Source: Streptomyces pseudovenezuelae
GTDB lineage: Bacteria > Actinomycetota > Actinomycetes > Streptomycetales > Streptomycetaceae
Length of the DNA: 64,000 nucleotides
Assembly (NCBI RefSeq): GCF_001513955.1
Contig: NZ_KQ948147.1
Coordinates: 646,757-710,756, forward strand
Reading direction: 5' to 3'
In this document: one piece after another, positions 42,650 to 51,193 of the stretch
Numbering within the stretch: position 1 is the stretch's first letter
Layout: every line of letters starts with the position of its first letter
Translations under genes and position numbers: made by a program
The notes under the pieces: generated by a model
The model's input: the letters and a program-made list of their open reading frames with translations, nothing else
Told to the model about the DNA's origin: nothing
Databases searched by the model: none

Positions 42650-44062
42650 ATGACTGCCCTCGTCAGCCGCCGCGAGCACGATCTGCTGGGCGACCGGGAT
42701 GTTCCGGTCGACGCCTACTGGGGTGTGCACACCCTGCGGGCCACCGAGAACTTCCCCATCACCGGGACCCGGATCTCCGCCTACCCCCATCTGATCGACG
42801 CCCTGGCCGCCGTCAAGGAGGCCGCCGCGCTCGCCAACGAGGAGCTCGGGCTGCTGGAGCCCAGGAAGGCCGCCGCGATCGTCGAGGCCTGCCGGGAGAT
42901 CCGGGAGGGCAAGCTGCACGACCAGTTCGTGGTCGACGTGATCCAGGGCGGCGCCGGCACCTCCACCAACATGAACGCCAACGAGGTCATCGCCAACCGG
43001 GCGTTGGAGCTGCTGGGGCACCAGAAGGGGCAGTACTCGTTCCTGCACCCCAACGAGGACGTCAACCTGGGGCAGTCGACCAACGACGTCTACCCGACCG
43101 CCGTCAAGATCGCGACGGTCTTCGCGGTCCGTGGACTGCTCGGGGCGATGGCCGTACTGCAGGACGCGTTCGCCCGCAAGGCCGTCGAGTTCCGCGATGT
43201 GCTCAAGATGGGCCGTACGCAGTTGCAGGACGCGGTGCCCATGACGCTGGGGCAGGAGTTCTCCGCGTACGCCGTCATGCTGGGCGAGGACCGGTCACGT
43301 CTGGACGAGGCCGTCGAGTTGATCCACGAGATCAATCTGGGCGCCACGGCCATCGGGACAGGACTCAACGCCCCCGCGGGGTACGCCGAGTCGGCCCGGC
43401 GGCACCTCGCCGAGATCACCGGGCTCCCGCTGGTCACCGCGGCCAACCTGGTCGAGGCGACCCAGGACTGCGGGGCGTTCGTCCAGATGTCCGGTGTGCT
43501 GAAGCGGATCGCGGTCAAGCTGAGCAAGAGCTGCAACGACCTGCGGCTGCTGTCCTCCGGACCGCGCGCCGGTCTCGGGGAGATCAACCTGCCGCCCGTG
43601 CAGGCCGGTTCGTCGATCATGCCCGGCAAGGTCAACCCGGTGATCCCCGAGGTCGTCAACCAGGTCGCCTTCGAGGTGATCGGCAACGACGTCACCATCA
43701 CCATGGCCGCCGAGGCCGGACAGCTCCAGCTCAACGCCTTCGAGCCGATCATCCTGCACTCCCTGTCGGAGTCCGTCACCCACCTGCGGGCCGCCTGCCT
43801 CACCCTGGCCGAGCGCTGCGTGGACGGCATCACCGCCAACACCGAGGCACTGCGCCGGACCGTCGAGAACTCCATCGGCCTGGTCACCGCCCTCAACCCG
43901 CACATCGGCTACACGGCCGCCACGGACATCGCCAAGGAGGCCCTCGTCACCGGCCGCGGGGTGGCCGAACTGGTCCTGGAGAAGGGGCTGTTGCCCGCCG
44001 AGACGCTCGCCGAGCTGCTGCGCCCCGAGGTCCTGGCGAACAGCGGCTCCCCCGTGGCCTGA
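42650..44062 (+). CDS. aspA: Aspartate ammonia-lyase (aspartase)
   Basis: 470 aa, standard aspartase/fumarase length. Signatures include VIQGGAGTSTNMNANEVIANRA, NLGQSTNDVYPTA and the active-site loop GSSIMPGKVNPV, whose serine is the catalytic base. It deaminates L-Asp to fumarate and ammonia, feeding the TCA cycle. ATG 42650 is preceded by GAAGAAGGAAC. It completes the Asn-to-fumarate route with the permease and asparaginase just upstream. Confidence 0.94.
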   Translation: MTALVSRREHDLLGDRDVPVDAYWGVHTLRATENFPITGTRISAYPHLIDALAAVKEAAALANEELGLLEPRKAAAIVEACREIREGKLHDQFVVDVIQGGAGTSTNMNANEVIANRALELLGHQKGQYSFLHPNEDVNLGQSTNDVYPTAVKIATVFAVRGLLGAMAVLQDAFARKAVEFRDVLKMGRTQLQDAVPMTLGQEFSAYAVMLGEDRSRLDEAVELIHEINLGATAIGTGLNAPAGYAESARRHLAEITGLPLVTAANLVEATQDCGAFVQMSGVLKRIAVKLSKSCNDLRLLSSGPRAGLGEINLPPVQAGSSIMPGKVNPVIPEVVNQVAFEVIGNDVTITMAAEAGQLQLNAFEPIILHSLSESVTHLRAACLTLAERCVDGITANTEALRRTVENSIGLVTALNPHIGYTAATDIAKEALVTGRGVAELVLEKGLLPAETLAELLRPEVLANSGSPVA

Positions 44063-44111
44063 CAGCCCCACCTGCGCGGACACGCACCAGGACCGGCCCG
44101 GAGGCACAATA

Positions 44112-45047
44112 GTGATCATGACAACGACGTCGTCGCTCACCTTCCAGCCGGTCCTGGAGCGCATCGCCGAGGAGATCGAGCGGACCCCGGCCAGGGGCAC
44201 GCCGGCCGACTACATCCCGGCACTCGCCGCCTGCGACCCGCGCAGCTTCGGCATGGCCGTCGCGGAGCTGGACGGCACGGTGTACGGCGTCGGGGACTGG
44301 CGCGAGCCGTTCTCGACGCAGTCCATCACCAAGGTCTTCACCCTCGCGCTCGACCTGGCCCGCGAGGGCGACGAACTCTGGGAGCACGTGGGCCGCGAAC
44401 CCTCCGGCAACCCCTTCAACTCCCTGGTGCAGCTGGAGTACGAGAACGGCATCCCGCGCAACCCGTTCATCAACGCGGGCGCCCTCGTCGTCACCGACCG
44501 ACTCCACAGCCGTACCGCGGACGCGGCGGGCGAACTGCTGTCGTTCCTGCGCGAGGAGAGCGGCAACCCGGCCCTGGACTTCGACGAGGAGGTGGCCGCC
44601 TCCGAGGCCGCCCACGGCGACCGCAACGCGGCCCTGGCCCACTTCATGGCCGCCTACGACAACATCGACAACGACATCCCGGTCCTGCTCGACCAGTACT
44701 TCCGTCAGTGCTCCGTCAAGGCGTCCTGCGCCGACCTGGCTCTCGCCACCACCTTCCTGGCCCGCCACGGCATCCGCGCCGACGGCACCCGCCTGCTCAC
44801 CCTCAGCCAGGCCAAACAGATCAACGCGATCATGCTGACCTGCGGCACGTACGACGCGGCGGGCGACTTCGCCTACCGGGTGGGGCTCCCCGGCAAGAGC
44901 GGAGTGGGCGGCGGGATCATCGCGGTGGTCCCCGGCCGTTGCACGCTGTGCGTGTGGAGTCCGGGCCTGGACGAACGCGGCAACTCCGTGGCGGGAGTGG
45001 CGGCCCTGGACAGGTTCACGACGCTGACGGGTCTCTCCGTGTTCTGA
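44112..45047 (+). CDS. glsA: Glutaminase A
   Basis: 311 aa. Serine-dependent glutaminase fold with FSTQSITKVFTLALDLA (Ser-x-x-Lys), GNPFNSLVQLEYENGIPRNP, FINAGALVVTD, KSGVGGGIIAVVPGR and SPGLDERGNS. It hydrolyses L-Gln to L-Glu plus ammonia in the cytoplasm. GTG 44112 has GGAGG seven bases upstream and is preferred to ATG 44118. Directly after aspA (49-bp gap), it extends the amide-nitrogen catabolic cluster. Confidence 0.93.
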   Translation: MIMTTTSSLTFQPVLERIAEEIERTPARGTPADYIPALAACDPRSFGMAVAELDGTVYGVGDWREPFSTQSITKVFTLALDLAREGDELWEHVGREPSGNPFNSLVQLEYENGIPRNPFINAGALVVTDRLHSRTADAAGELLSFLREESGNPALDFDEEVAASEAAHGDRNAALAHFMAAYDNIDNDIPVLLDQYFRQCSVKASCADLALATTFLARHGIRADGTRLLTLSQAKQINAIMLTCGTYDAAGDFAYRVGLPGKSGVGGGIIAVVPGRCTLCVWSPGLDERGNSVAGVAALDRFTTLTGLSVF

Positions 45048-45142
45048 GGCGGGGGAGCGCGCCCGCGCCCGACCACGCACCGGTCACACCCCGGTCGCCA
45101 CCTCGTCGCTTTCCAGCCACCCACGACTGACACGCTGCCGAT

Positions 45143-46546
45143 GTGTTGGCCAACGTTCCCGTCGATCTTCGCCGCTGCCGGATCCTCGGACTGGTCGGCA
45201 CCGCCTTCCTCGCCGCGGGTGGGGAGAGCGCGGGAGCCCTCCCCGTCCGTGAACTCCTCACCCCGGCCTCGCCCCAGGCGGCTCTGGGTCTGGTCGGTGC
45301 CTACTTCGGCCTCGTCCTGCTGATCGCGGCCTGGCTCCTCCTCGGCCGGCTGGTGCGCAGCCCCGACCGGCGGCCCGGCCCGCGTGAGCTCATGGCCGTC
45401 CTCGTCGTCTGGTCGATTCCGCTGCTGCTCGCCCCGCCGCTGTTCAGCCGGGACGTCTACAGCTACCTCGCCCAAGGCGCCATGGCCGACGCCCACATGG
45501 ACGTCTACGCCCACGGCCCCGCCCTGCTCGGCGGCCCCCTCGCGGACGAGGTGGCCCCCATGTGGCGCGACACGGGTGCCCCGTACGGCCCCGTGTTCCT
45601 CGGCCTGGCCTCCGCGCTGGCCAGACTGTCCCGCGGTGAACTCCCCGCCGGCCTGTTCGGGTTGCGGCTCGTCGCCCTGCTCGGTGTGGCCCTGATGGCG
45701 GCCGCGCTGCCGCGGCTGGCCCGCCACAGCGGTGCCGATCCGGCCGCGGCGCTCTGGCTCGGCGCCCTCAATCCGCTCGTCCTGCTGCACCTGGTCGCCG
45801 GTGCCCACAACGACGCCGTCATGCTCGGTCTGCTCGGCCTCGGCCTGGTCGCCGCCCTCGGCCGGTGGCCGATCCTGGGTGCCGTGCTCGTGACACTCGC
45901 CGCCCTGGTCAAGGCCCCCGCCGTGCTGGGACTCGCCGCGATCGTCGTGCTGCGCGTCCGGGCCGGCGACCGCCCGGTGAAAGCCGCTCTGACGGCCCTC
46001 GCCGCGGCGGCCGCCACCACCGTCGCCGCGACCGCCGTCGCCGGCACCGGCTACGGCTGGATCGGCGCCCTCAACACCCCGGTGTCGTCCGGGAACTGGG
46101 CCCTCACCAGCCTCCTCGGCCGTGCCACCGCGGCCCTGCTGGAACGGCTCGGCAGCGATCTGGCCCCGCTGGCCGTCCCGTTCTGGCACGCGCTCGGCAT
46201 CGTCACCGCCGTCGCCGTCATCGGCCACACCTGGCTGCGCCTGCGTCCGCGACCCGTCTACGCCCTCGGCCTGAGCCTGGCCACGGTCGCCGCCCTCGGC
46301 CCGGCGATCCGGCCCTGGTACGCGCTGTGGGGGCTGTTCCTCATAGCGGCCGCCGCGCCCAGCGCCTCGGTACGCCACCGGGTGGCCGCCGTGACGGGCG
46401 TGCTCGCGCTCGCCACCCTCCCGAGCGGTGGCTCGGCCGACGCCGGGCAACTCGTCCTCGCCGTCTCCGGAGGGGTCCTCGCCCTCGTCGTGCTCGTCCA
46501 AGCCCACCAGACGGCCCAGGCCCCGGCCGCAGGGCGTACGGCATGA
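45143..46546 (+). CDS. GT-C polyprenol-phosphomannose mannosyltransferase (MptB-like)
   Basis: 467 aa with 12 or more hydrophobic segments. The first external loop holds SRDVYSYLAQGAM, whose Asp is typical of polyprenol-phosphate-sugar-dependent GT-C enzymes; LGALNPLVLLHLVAGAHNDA and IRPWYALWGLFL follow. MptB-type enzymes add alpha-1,6-mannose to membrane lipids or to lipomannan-like glycans on the outer membrane face. The called start is GTG 45143 without a clear RBS, so the true start is uncertain. It overlaps the next glycosyltransferase by 4 bp (ATGA). Confidence 0.8.
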   Translation: MLANVPVDLRRCRILGLVGTAFLAAGGESAGALPVRELLTPASPQAALGLVGAYFGLVLLIAAWLLLGRLVRSPDRRPGPRELMAVLVVWSIPLLLAPPLFSRDVYSYLAQGAMADAHMDVYAHGPALLGGPLADEVAPMWRDTGAPYGPVFLGLASALARLSRGELPAGLFGLRLVALLGVALMAAALPRLARHSGADPAAALWLGALNPLVLLHLVAGAHNDAVMLGLLGLGLVAALGRWPILGAVLVTLAALVKAPAVLGLAAIVVLRVRAGDRPVKAALTALAAAAATTVAATAVAGTGYGWIGALNTPVSSGNWALTSLLGRATAALLERLGSDLAPLAVPFWHALGIVTAVAVIGHTWLRLRPRPVYALGLSLATVAALGPAIRPWYALWGLFLIAAAAPSASVRHRVAAVTGVLALATLPSGGSADAGQLVLAVSGGVLALVVLVQAHQTAQAPAAGRTA

Positions 46547-47898
46547 GGGCGCCGGCCACGGACCGCGGACGGCTGCTGCTGGTCCTCGCCGCCGGCACGG
46601 TCGTCACCGTGTTCACGGCGACCGTGCCGCTCCTGCGCGACTGGTTCGACCTGCGCGTCTACCACGGAGCCGTCGACACCTGGGTCCACCACGGCGGACG
46701 GCTCTACGACTACCGGGTGCCGGGGACGGCGTACGGCTTCACCTACCCGCCGTTCGCGGCCGTCGCCATGCTCCCGATGGCCCTGCTCGACCTGCGCGCC
46801 GCGATCGCGGTGGGCCTGCTGCTCAACCTGGCGGCGCTGGCCGTGGTCGTACGCCTGCTCACCGGCCGGGCCTGGCGGCGCCACGGCTGGTACGGCTGTG
46901 CCCTGGGCGCCTGCGCGCTCGCGCTGTTCGAACCGCTGCGGGACACCTTCAGCTTCGGCCAGGTCAACCTCCTGCTGCTGGCCCTCGTCCTCGTCGACGC
47001 GTGGCTGCTCGCCACCGGCCGGGAACGATGGGCCGGTGCCGGGATCGGCCTGGCCGCCGCGGTGAAGCTCACACCGGCGATCTTCATCGGCCTGCTGCTG
47101 CTCGCCCGGCGTGGGCGCGCGGCGGCGGTCGCCACGGTCGTGGCCCTGACGGCGACGGGGTTCGCGGCCCTCGTGGCGCCGGACGCCTCGCGCTTCTACT
47201 GGACCGACGCGCTGTGGGACACGAGCAGGGTGGGCCGCCTGGACTATGTCTCGAACCAGTCGCTGCAGGGCATCCTGGCCCGCCTCGGGGAGACGGACCG
47301 CGCGCTCTGGGCGGTGGCCGTGCTGCTGACCCTGGGCGTGTGGGCCGTACGGGCACGGCGGGCCGTGGCGGCGGGGGACTGGGCGGCCGCGTTCGCGCTG
47401 ACCGGGCTGACCGCCTGTCTGGTCAGCCCGATCACCTGGGTGCACCACCTGGTGTGGCTGCTGCCGTCCTTCGCCGTTCTCGTGCGTACCGGGCACCCGC
47501 GGATCGCGGGCGCCCTGTACGCCGTGCTGTGCACCAGTGTGGTGTGGCTGTGGTTCGACGACGCGTCGGGCGTCGACGGCTTTCTCGGCAGCAACCTCTA
47601 CACCTGGGTCACCCTCGGCCTGTTGCTGCGGCTGCCGGTGGGTCAGCCGGCCGCAGCCCGCCCGAACCGGGCCCGCAGCGCCAACGCCATCGAACCCGCG
47701 CCGAGCCCTGCGGCGCCCAGGATGGCCCAGGTCTCCAGCCAGCCGGGCCCGTCGGCCTCCGGTGCGACGGCCGCCGCGACCGGCGCCGCCTCGGGCCCGG
47801 GCTGCGGCCTCGCCCGGAGCGCGTCCAGCGAGCCCACCGGCTCCACCCGTCCGGCCGCGCCGAACCCCCAGTCGAGCAGCGCGCGCGCCTCCTCGTAG
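46543..47898 (+). CDS. Glycosyltransferase 87-family membrane protein
   Basis: 451 aa GT-C enzyme of the GT87/PimE type, with about ten membrane segments. The first external loop has WFDLRVYHGAVDTWVHHGG with the expected Asp, then FTYPPFAAVAMLPMALLDL, FSFGQVNLLLLALVLVDAWLL, AAAVKLTPAIF and the C-terminal SPITWVHHLVWLLPS. It is translated in an ATGA overlap with the MptB-like gene, so both act on the same cell-envelope mannoglycan (inference). The final 85 residues are low-complexity and antisense to the convergent carboxypeptidase gene; the stop at 47896-47898 is the first in frame. Confidence 0.82.
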   Translation: MRAPATDRGRLLLVLAAGTVVTVFTATVPLLRDWFDLRVYHGAVDTWVHHGGRLYDYRVPGTAYGFTYPPFAAVAMLPMALLDLRAAIAVGLLLNLAALAVVVRLLTGRAWRRHGWYGCALGACALALFEPLRDTFSFGQVNLLLLALVLVDAWLLATGRERWAGAGIGLAAAVKLTPAIFIGLLLLARRGRAAAVATVVALTATGFAALVAPDASRFYWTDALWDTSRVGRLDYVSNQSLQGILARLGETDRALWAVAVLLTLGVWAVRARRAVAAGDWAAAFALTGLTACLVSPITWVHHLVWLLPSFAVLVRTGHPRIAGALYAVLCTSVVWLWFDDASGVDGFLGSNLYTWVTLGLLLRLPVGQPAAARPNRARSANAIEPAPSPAAPRMAQVSSQPGPSASGATAAATGAASGPGCGLARSASSEPTGSTRPAAPNPQSSSARASS

Positions 47899-48809
47899 AC
47901 CGTGAAGCCGCCGCCCGACTGAGGGTTCATCACCGTCACGACGAGCGTCCGGTCGCCCCGGCGGGCGGCGGCGACGAGCGTGTTGCCGGCGTGGCTGGTG
48001 TAGCCGTTCTTGATCCCGATCAGCCCGTCGTAGGGCTCCACCCCGTCGGCACCGGTCAGCAGCCGGTTGGTGTTCCGGATGCCGTACGACCAGCCGCCCC
48101 GGCCGGGGAACTGCGCCTCGGCCGTGCCGCAGTACCGCGCGAAGTCCGCGTTGCGCAGCCCCGCCCGCCCGAAGACCGCGAGGTCGTACGCCGAGGAGAC
48201 CTGGCCCGGTGTGTCGTAGCCGTCGGGGGAGCGGACGTGGGTGTCCCGGGCGCCCAGGGCACGCGCCTTGGCCTGCATCCGGGCGGCCGTGGCGCTCCAG
48301 CCGCCGCTGAGCCCGGCCAGGACGTGCACGGCGTCGTTGCCGGAGTTGAGGAAGACGCCGCGCCACAGGTCGGCCACCTGGTAGGTCTGTCCCTCGGCGA
48401 CCCCGACGAGACTGCTGCCCGGCCCGATGCCGGCGAGTTCGTCCGCACCGACGGTGTGCCGGAGGCCGCCGGGCAGCCCGGGCAGGACGGTCAGGGCGAA
48501 CAGGGTCTTGAGCGTGCTGGCCGGCGGCAGCCTGCGGTGGGCGTCGTGGGCCGCGAGGACCTCCCCGCTGCGGGCGTCGGCCACCACCCACGACAGCGCG
48601 GACACCTCCGGCACCCGGGGCACTCCGGGGTGCGGCCGGACCTGGACACCGGGCCGGTACAGGAGGGCGGGTGCGGCGGCCGCGGGCGGTGGCGCGCCGG
48701 GGTCGGAGCCCGTGCGCGCGGCCGCCGTCGCGGGGGCGAACACCAGCAGCCCCGTCATGCACAGTGCGCAGGCCGAGACGGCAACCCGGGAGGGAAATCC
48801 GATAGTCAT
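47643..48809 (-). CDS. D-alanyl-D-alanine carboxypeptidase (S11 family)
   Basis: 388 aa. A signal peptide (residues 1-31) and Pro/Ala linker precede a penicillin-binding fold with Ser98-x-x-Lys101 (ASTLKTL), Ser156-Gly-Asn158 and a KNG267-269 triad, where most S11 enzymes have KTG. A C-terminal helix (WLETWAILGAAGLGAGSMALAL) anchors it to the membrane. It trims the terminal D-Ala of peptidoglycan stems. The KNG variant may alter beta-lactam affinity. The gene converges on the GT87 gene and shares 256 bp with it. Confidence 0.9.
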   Translation of the reverse strand: MTIGFPSRVAVSACALCMTGLLVFAPATAAARTGSDPGAPPPAAAAPALLYRPGVQVRPHPGVPRVPEVSALSWVVADARSGEVLAAHDAHRRLPPASTLKTLFALTVLPGLPGGLRHTVGADELAGIGPGSSLVGVAEGQTYQVADLWRGVFLNSGNDAVHVLAGLSGGWSATAARMQAKARALGARDTHVRSPDGYDTPGQVSSAYDLAVFGRAGLRNADFARYCGTAEAQFPGRGGWSYGIRNTNRLLTGADGVEPYDGLIGIKNGYTSHAGNTLVAAARRGDRTLVVTVMNPQSGGGFTVYEEARALLDWGFGAAGRVEPVGSLDALRARPQPGPEAAPVAAAVAPEADGPGWLETWAILGAAGLGAGSMALALRARFGRAAAG

Positions 48810-48897
48810 ACTGCAAAGCTAGGAACGGACCGCCCGTACACCGCGGTGCCCGGGCCGTGCGGGGCGCGTGAGCACCCGGACGGGGGATGGCGGTCCG

Positions 48898-50034
48898 TCA
48901 GGCGGCGGGCAGGGTCGGCTGGATGCGGCGCAGGAAGGTCGCGTTGTCCGGCGTCTCGCGCATCCGCTGGAGGAGCGTCTCCAGGTTGCCCTGGCCGTCA
49001 CCGTTCTGCAGCGCCCGCCGCAGTCCTCGTACGGCGGTCAACTCCGCCGGAGTCAGCAGGCGTTCCTCGCGACGGGTGCCCGAGGGGTTGACCGCGACGG
49101 CCGGGAAGACACGGCGGGAGGCGAGTTCGCGGTCCAGGCGGAGCTCCATGTTGCCGGTGCTCTTGAGCTCCTCGAAGTAGAAGTCGTCGGCGCGCGAGCC
49201 GGTCTCCACCAGGGCGGTGGCGAGGATGGTGAGCGAGCCGCCCTCCTCGGCGAGCCGGGCGGCGCCGAAGAACTTCTTCGGCCCGATCAGCGCGGTCGCG
49301 TCGACGCCGCCGCTGAGGGTGCGGCCGTTGCCGGGGGCCGCGTTGTTGTGGGCCCGGCACAGCCGGGTCAGGGAGTCGAGCAGGATCACGACGTCCTCGC
49401 CGGCCTCGACGAGCCGCTTGGCCCGCTCGATGACCAGCTCGGCGAGCGCGATGTGCTGCTTGGGTGTGCGGTCGAACGTCGAGGCGTACACCTCGCCGCG
49501 CACGGAGCGCCGCATGTCGGTGACTTCCTCGGGGCGTTCGTCGAGCAGCACCACCATCAGGCGGCACTCCGGGTGGTTGCCGGCGACAGCGGCCGCGATC
49601 TGCTGGAGCAGGACCGTCTTGCCGGTCTTGGGCGGGGCCACGATCAGCCCGCGCTGGCCCTTGCCGACGGGCGCGATCAGATCGGCGACCCGTCCGGTCA
49701 GGCCGGACGCCGGGTGTTCGAGCCGGATGCGCTCGCGCGGGTGCAGGGGCGTGAGGTCGTGGAAGGCGTGGCGGTTGCGGCCGGGTTCCTGGCCGTTGAC
49801 CCGGGCGACCTCGGTGAGGGCGCGCTGGGTGCCGCGCACCCCGTCGACGACGTCCCCCTTGCGCAGGCCGAACCGGCGGATGAGGGCGGGGGAGACCTGG
49901 AGGTCGGAGGGCGAGGGCAGCAGGCTCGCGGCGCGCAGGTGCCCCTTCCCGCCGGCGTCGATGTCGAGGACGCCGGTGACGGCACGGACCGGAGGCTGCT
50001 GATGAACCGGAGGGGTATCGAGTGTGATGGTCAT
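48898..50034 (-). CDS. Short Rho-type transcription termination factor paralogue
   Basis: 378 aa. An N-terminal RNA-binding cold-shock-like domain (GVLDIDAGGKGHLRAASLLP, then LRKGDVVDG) and a complete RecA-type ATPase with Walker A APPKTGKT and Walker B DVVILLDSLTRL, Q-loop/secondary-channel segments and R-loop KKFFGAARLAEEGGS are present. The long N-terminal extension of the main actinobacterial Rho is missing, which suggests a specialised second copy. ATG 50034 has AAAGGAC eight bases upstream. A 220-bp pyrimidine-rich, hairpin-containing leader precedes it, suited to Rho-dependent self-control. Confidence 0.9.
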   Translation of the reverse strand: MTITLDTPPVHQQPPVRAVTGVLDIDAGGKGHLRAASLLPSPSDLQVSPALIRRFGLRKGDVVDGVRGTQRALTEVARVNGQEPGRNRHAFHDLTPLHPRERIRLEHPASGLTGRVADLIAPVGKGQRGLIVAPPKTGKTVLLQQIAAAVAGNHPECRLMVVLLDERPEEVTDMRRSVRGEVYASTFDRTPKQHIALAELVIERAKRLVEAGEDVVILLDSLTRLCRAHNNAAPGNGRTLSGGVDATALIGPKKFFGAARLAEEGGSLTILATALVETGSRADDFYFEELKSTGNMELRLDRELASRRVFPAVAVNPSGTRREERLLTPAELTAVRGLRRALQNGDGQGNLETLLQRMRETPDNATFLRRIQPTLPAA

Positions 50035-50257
50035 GAGGTGTGTCCTTTCGAGGACGGAAGGCATGGGACATGCGCAAGGAGGGGGAAGCCGCGAGAGGGA
50101 AGGCGGACCACGCCTTCGGGCGGCGGAAGACAGCACCCGCGGAATCTGCGAGGTACTGAGGAGAAGCCGGTACGACGACCGGCGAGGTGAGAGAGAACTG
50201 GCACCGGCGCCCCGAAACGGGCGTACACAAGTGCTAGCAGGACGGTACCACGGCGAC
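50035..50257 (-). promoter_or_regulatory. Structured pyrimidine-rich leader of the Rho paralogue
   Basis: On the minus strand the leader is C/U-rich with few G runs (e.g. CUUCUCCUC, CCCUCUCGCGGCUUCCC). It contains three good hairpins: GCATG-GGA-CATGC (50061-50073), GAAGGCG-GACCA-CGCCTTC (50099-50117) and GCCGGT-N6-ACCGGC (50166-50183), given as plus-strand sequence. Free pyrimidine stretches between hairpins are what Rho loads on, so autoregulation is plausible. Confidence 0.4.
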
Positions 50258-51085
50258 TCAGCGTGTGGCGAGGAGTCCGTACAGCAGCGGGATCCGCGGC
50301 TCGGGGAGCCGCCACCAGCCGGACGGCGTGCGGGTCATCCGCGGCCAGCGCGGCCAGGGCAGCTCATCGCTCTCGCGGAGGCTGCGGACGCTCAGTCCCG
50401 CCCCCGTCAACGCCGTGACGACCTCTCCTATTCCGTGCATCCACTCGAAGCTCTCCGTGGCGCCCTCGACGGCCGGACCGTCGGTGTAGGTGTGGGTGGC
50501 GTCCCGGCGCACGGGGCCGTCGCCGCCCAGGTAGTCGTGGCGCAGGAGGAGTTCCGGCCCTTCGTCCGGGGCGGGTTTGGGGCCCAGCGAGTTGAGCAGC
50601 GGATGGAACTCGACCACGTACAACAGCCCGCCCGGGCGCAGCAGCCGGGCGATCACCTCCGCCCACCGTTCCAGGTCCGGCAGATAACACAGCGCGCCCT
50701 TCCCGGTGTACACGACGTCGAACTGCCGTCCTCCCAGCGCCTCGACGGCGTCGTACACGTTCGCCCGCACGAACTCGGCGTCCACGCCCGCCCGCGCCGC
50801 GATCCCCTGAGCGGCCGCGACGGAGGCCGTGGAGAAGTCCAGGCCCACGGCCCGGGCGCCACGGCGGGCGAGGGCGACCGTCTCCGTGCCGAGATGGCAC
50901 TGCAGATGGAGCACGTCACGGCCGGTGAGCTCGCCGAGGTCCGCCCACTCGAAGGCGGCGAACCAGCGCTCCGGATCGAGGTCCTGGTCGAGGCCGTAGA
51001 ACCGGCTGGCGAGGTGGACGGGGGTGCGGGCGTCCCAGTTGGCCTGGTTGACCCGCATCAGCCGAGCGTGCTCGTCGGACGTCAT
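50258..51085 (-). CDS. SAM-dependent methyltransferase
   Basis: 275 aa. MTSDEHARLMRVNQANWDART opens the protein, followed by the SAM motif DVLHLQCHLGTETVALARRGA, AVGLDFSTASV, FDVVYTGKGALCYL and RLLRPGGLLYVVEFHPLL. This is a common Streptomyces small-molecule methyltransferase family of unknown substrate. ATG 51085 is preferred over 51097. It is divergent from the DGPF/ECF42 operon and lies upstream of the rho gene on the same strand, but with a 223-bp gap. Confidence 0.85.
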   Translation of the reverse strand: MTSDEHARLMRVNQANWDARTPVHLASRFYGLDQDLDPERWFAAFEWADLGELTGRDVLHLQCHLGTETVALARRGARAVGLDFSTASVAAAQGIAARAGVDAEFVRANVYDAVEALGGRQFDVVYTGKGALCYLPDLERWAEVIARLLRPGGLLYVVEFHPLLNSLGPKPAPDEGPELLLRHDYLGGDGPVRRDATHTYTDGPAVEGATESFEWMHGIGEVVTALTGAGLSVRSLRESDELPWPRWPRMTRTPSGWWRLPEPRIPLLYGLLATR

Positions 51086-51128
51086 GAGCCCATCCAATCG
51101 TGGAGCGGGACTTTTTTCCGCGAGCCGG

Positions 51129-51155
51129 TGTCGATTCGGGCCGGTGCCGTTCGTC
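51129..51155 (+). promoter_or_regulatory. ECF42-type sigma-factor promoter
   Basis: TGTCGA (51129-51134) and CGTC (51152-51155) are 17 bp apart, 39 bp before the first DGPF gene. This fits the bipartite ECF42 target motif I recall (TGTCGA and CG(A/T)C), placed exactly before the operon that encodes an ECF42-like sigma factor. It implies positive autoregulation. Confidence 0.65.
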
Positions 51156-51193
51156 GGGTGGGTGTAGGAAGCTCATGAGGACCGGGAGGATCC

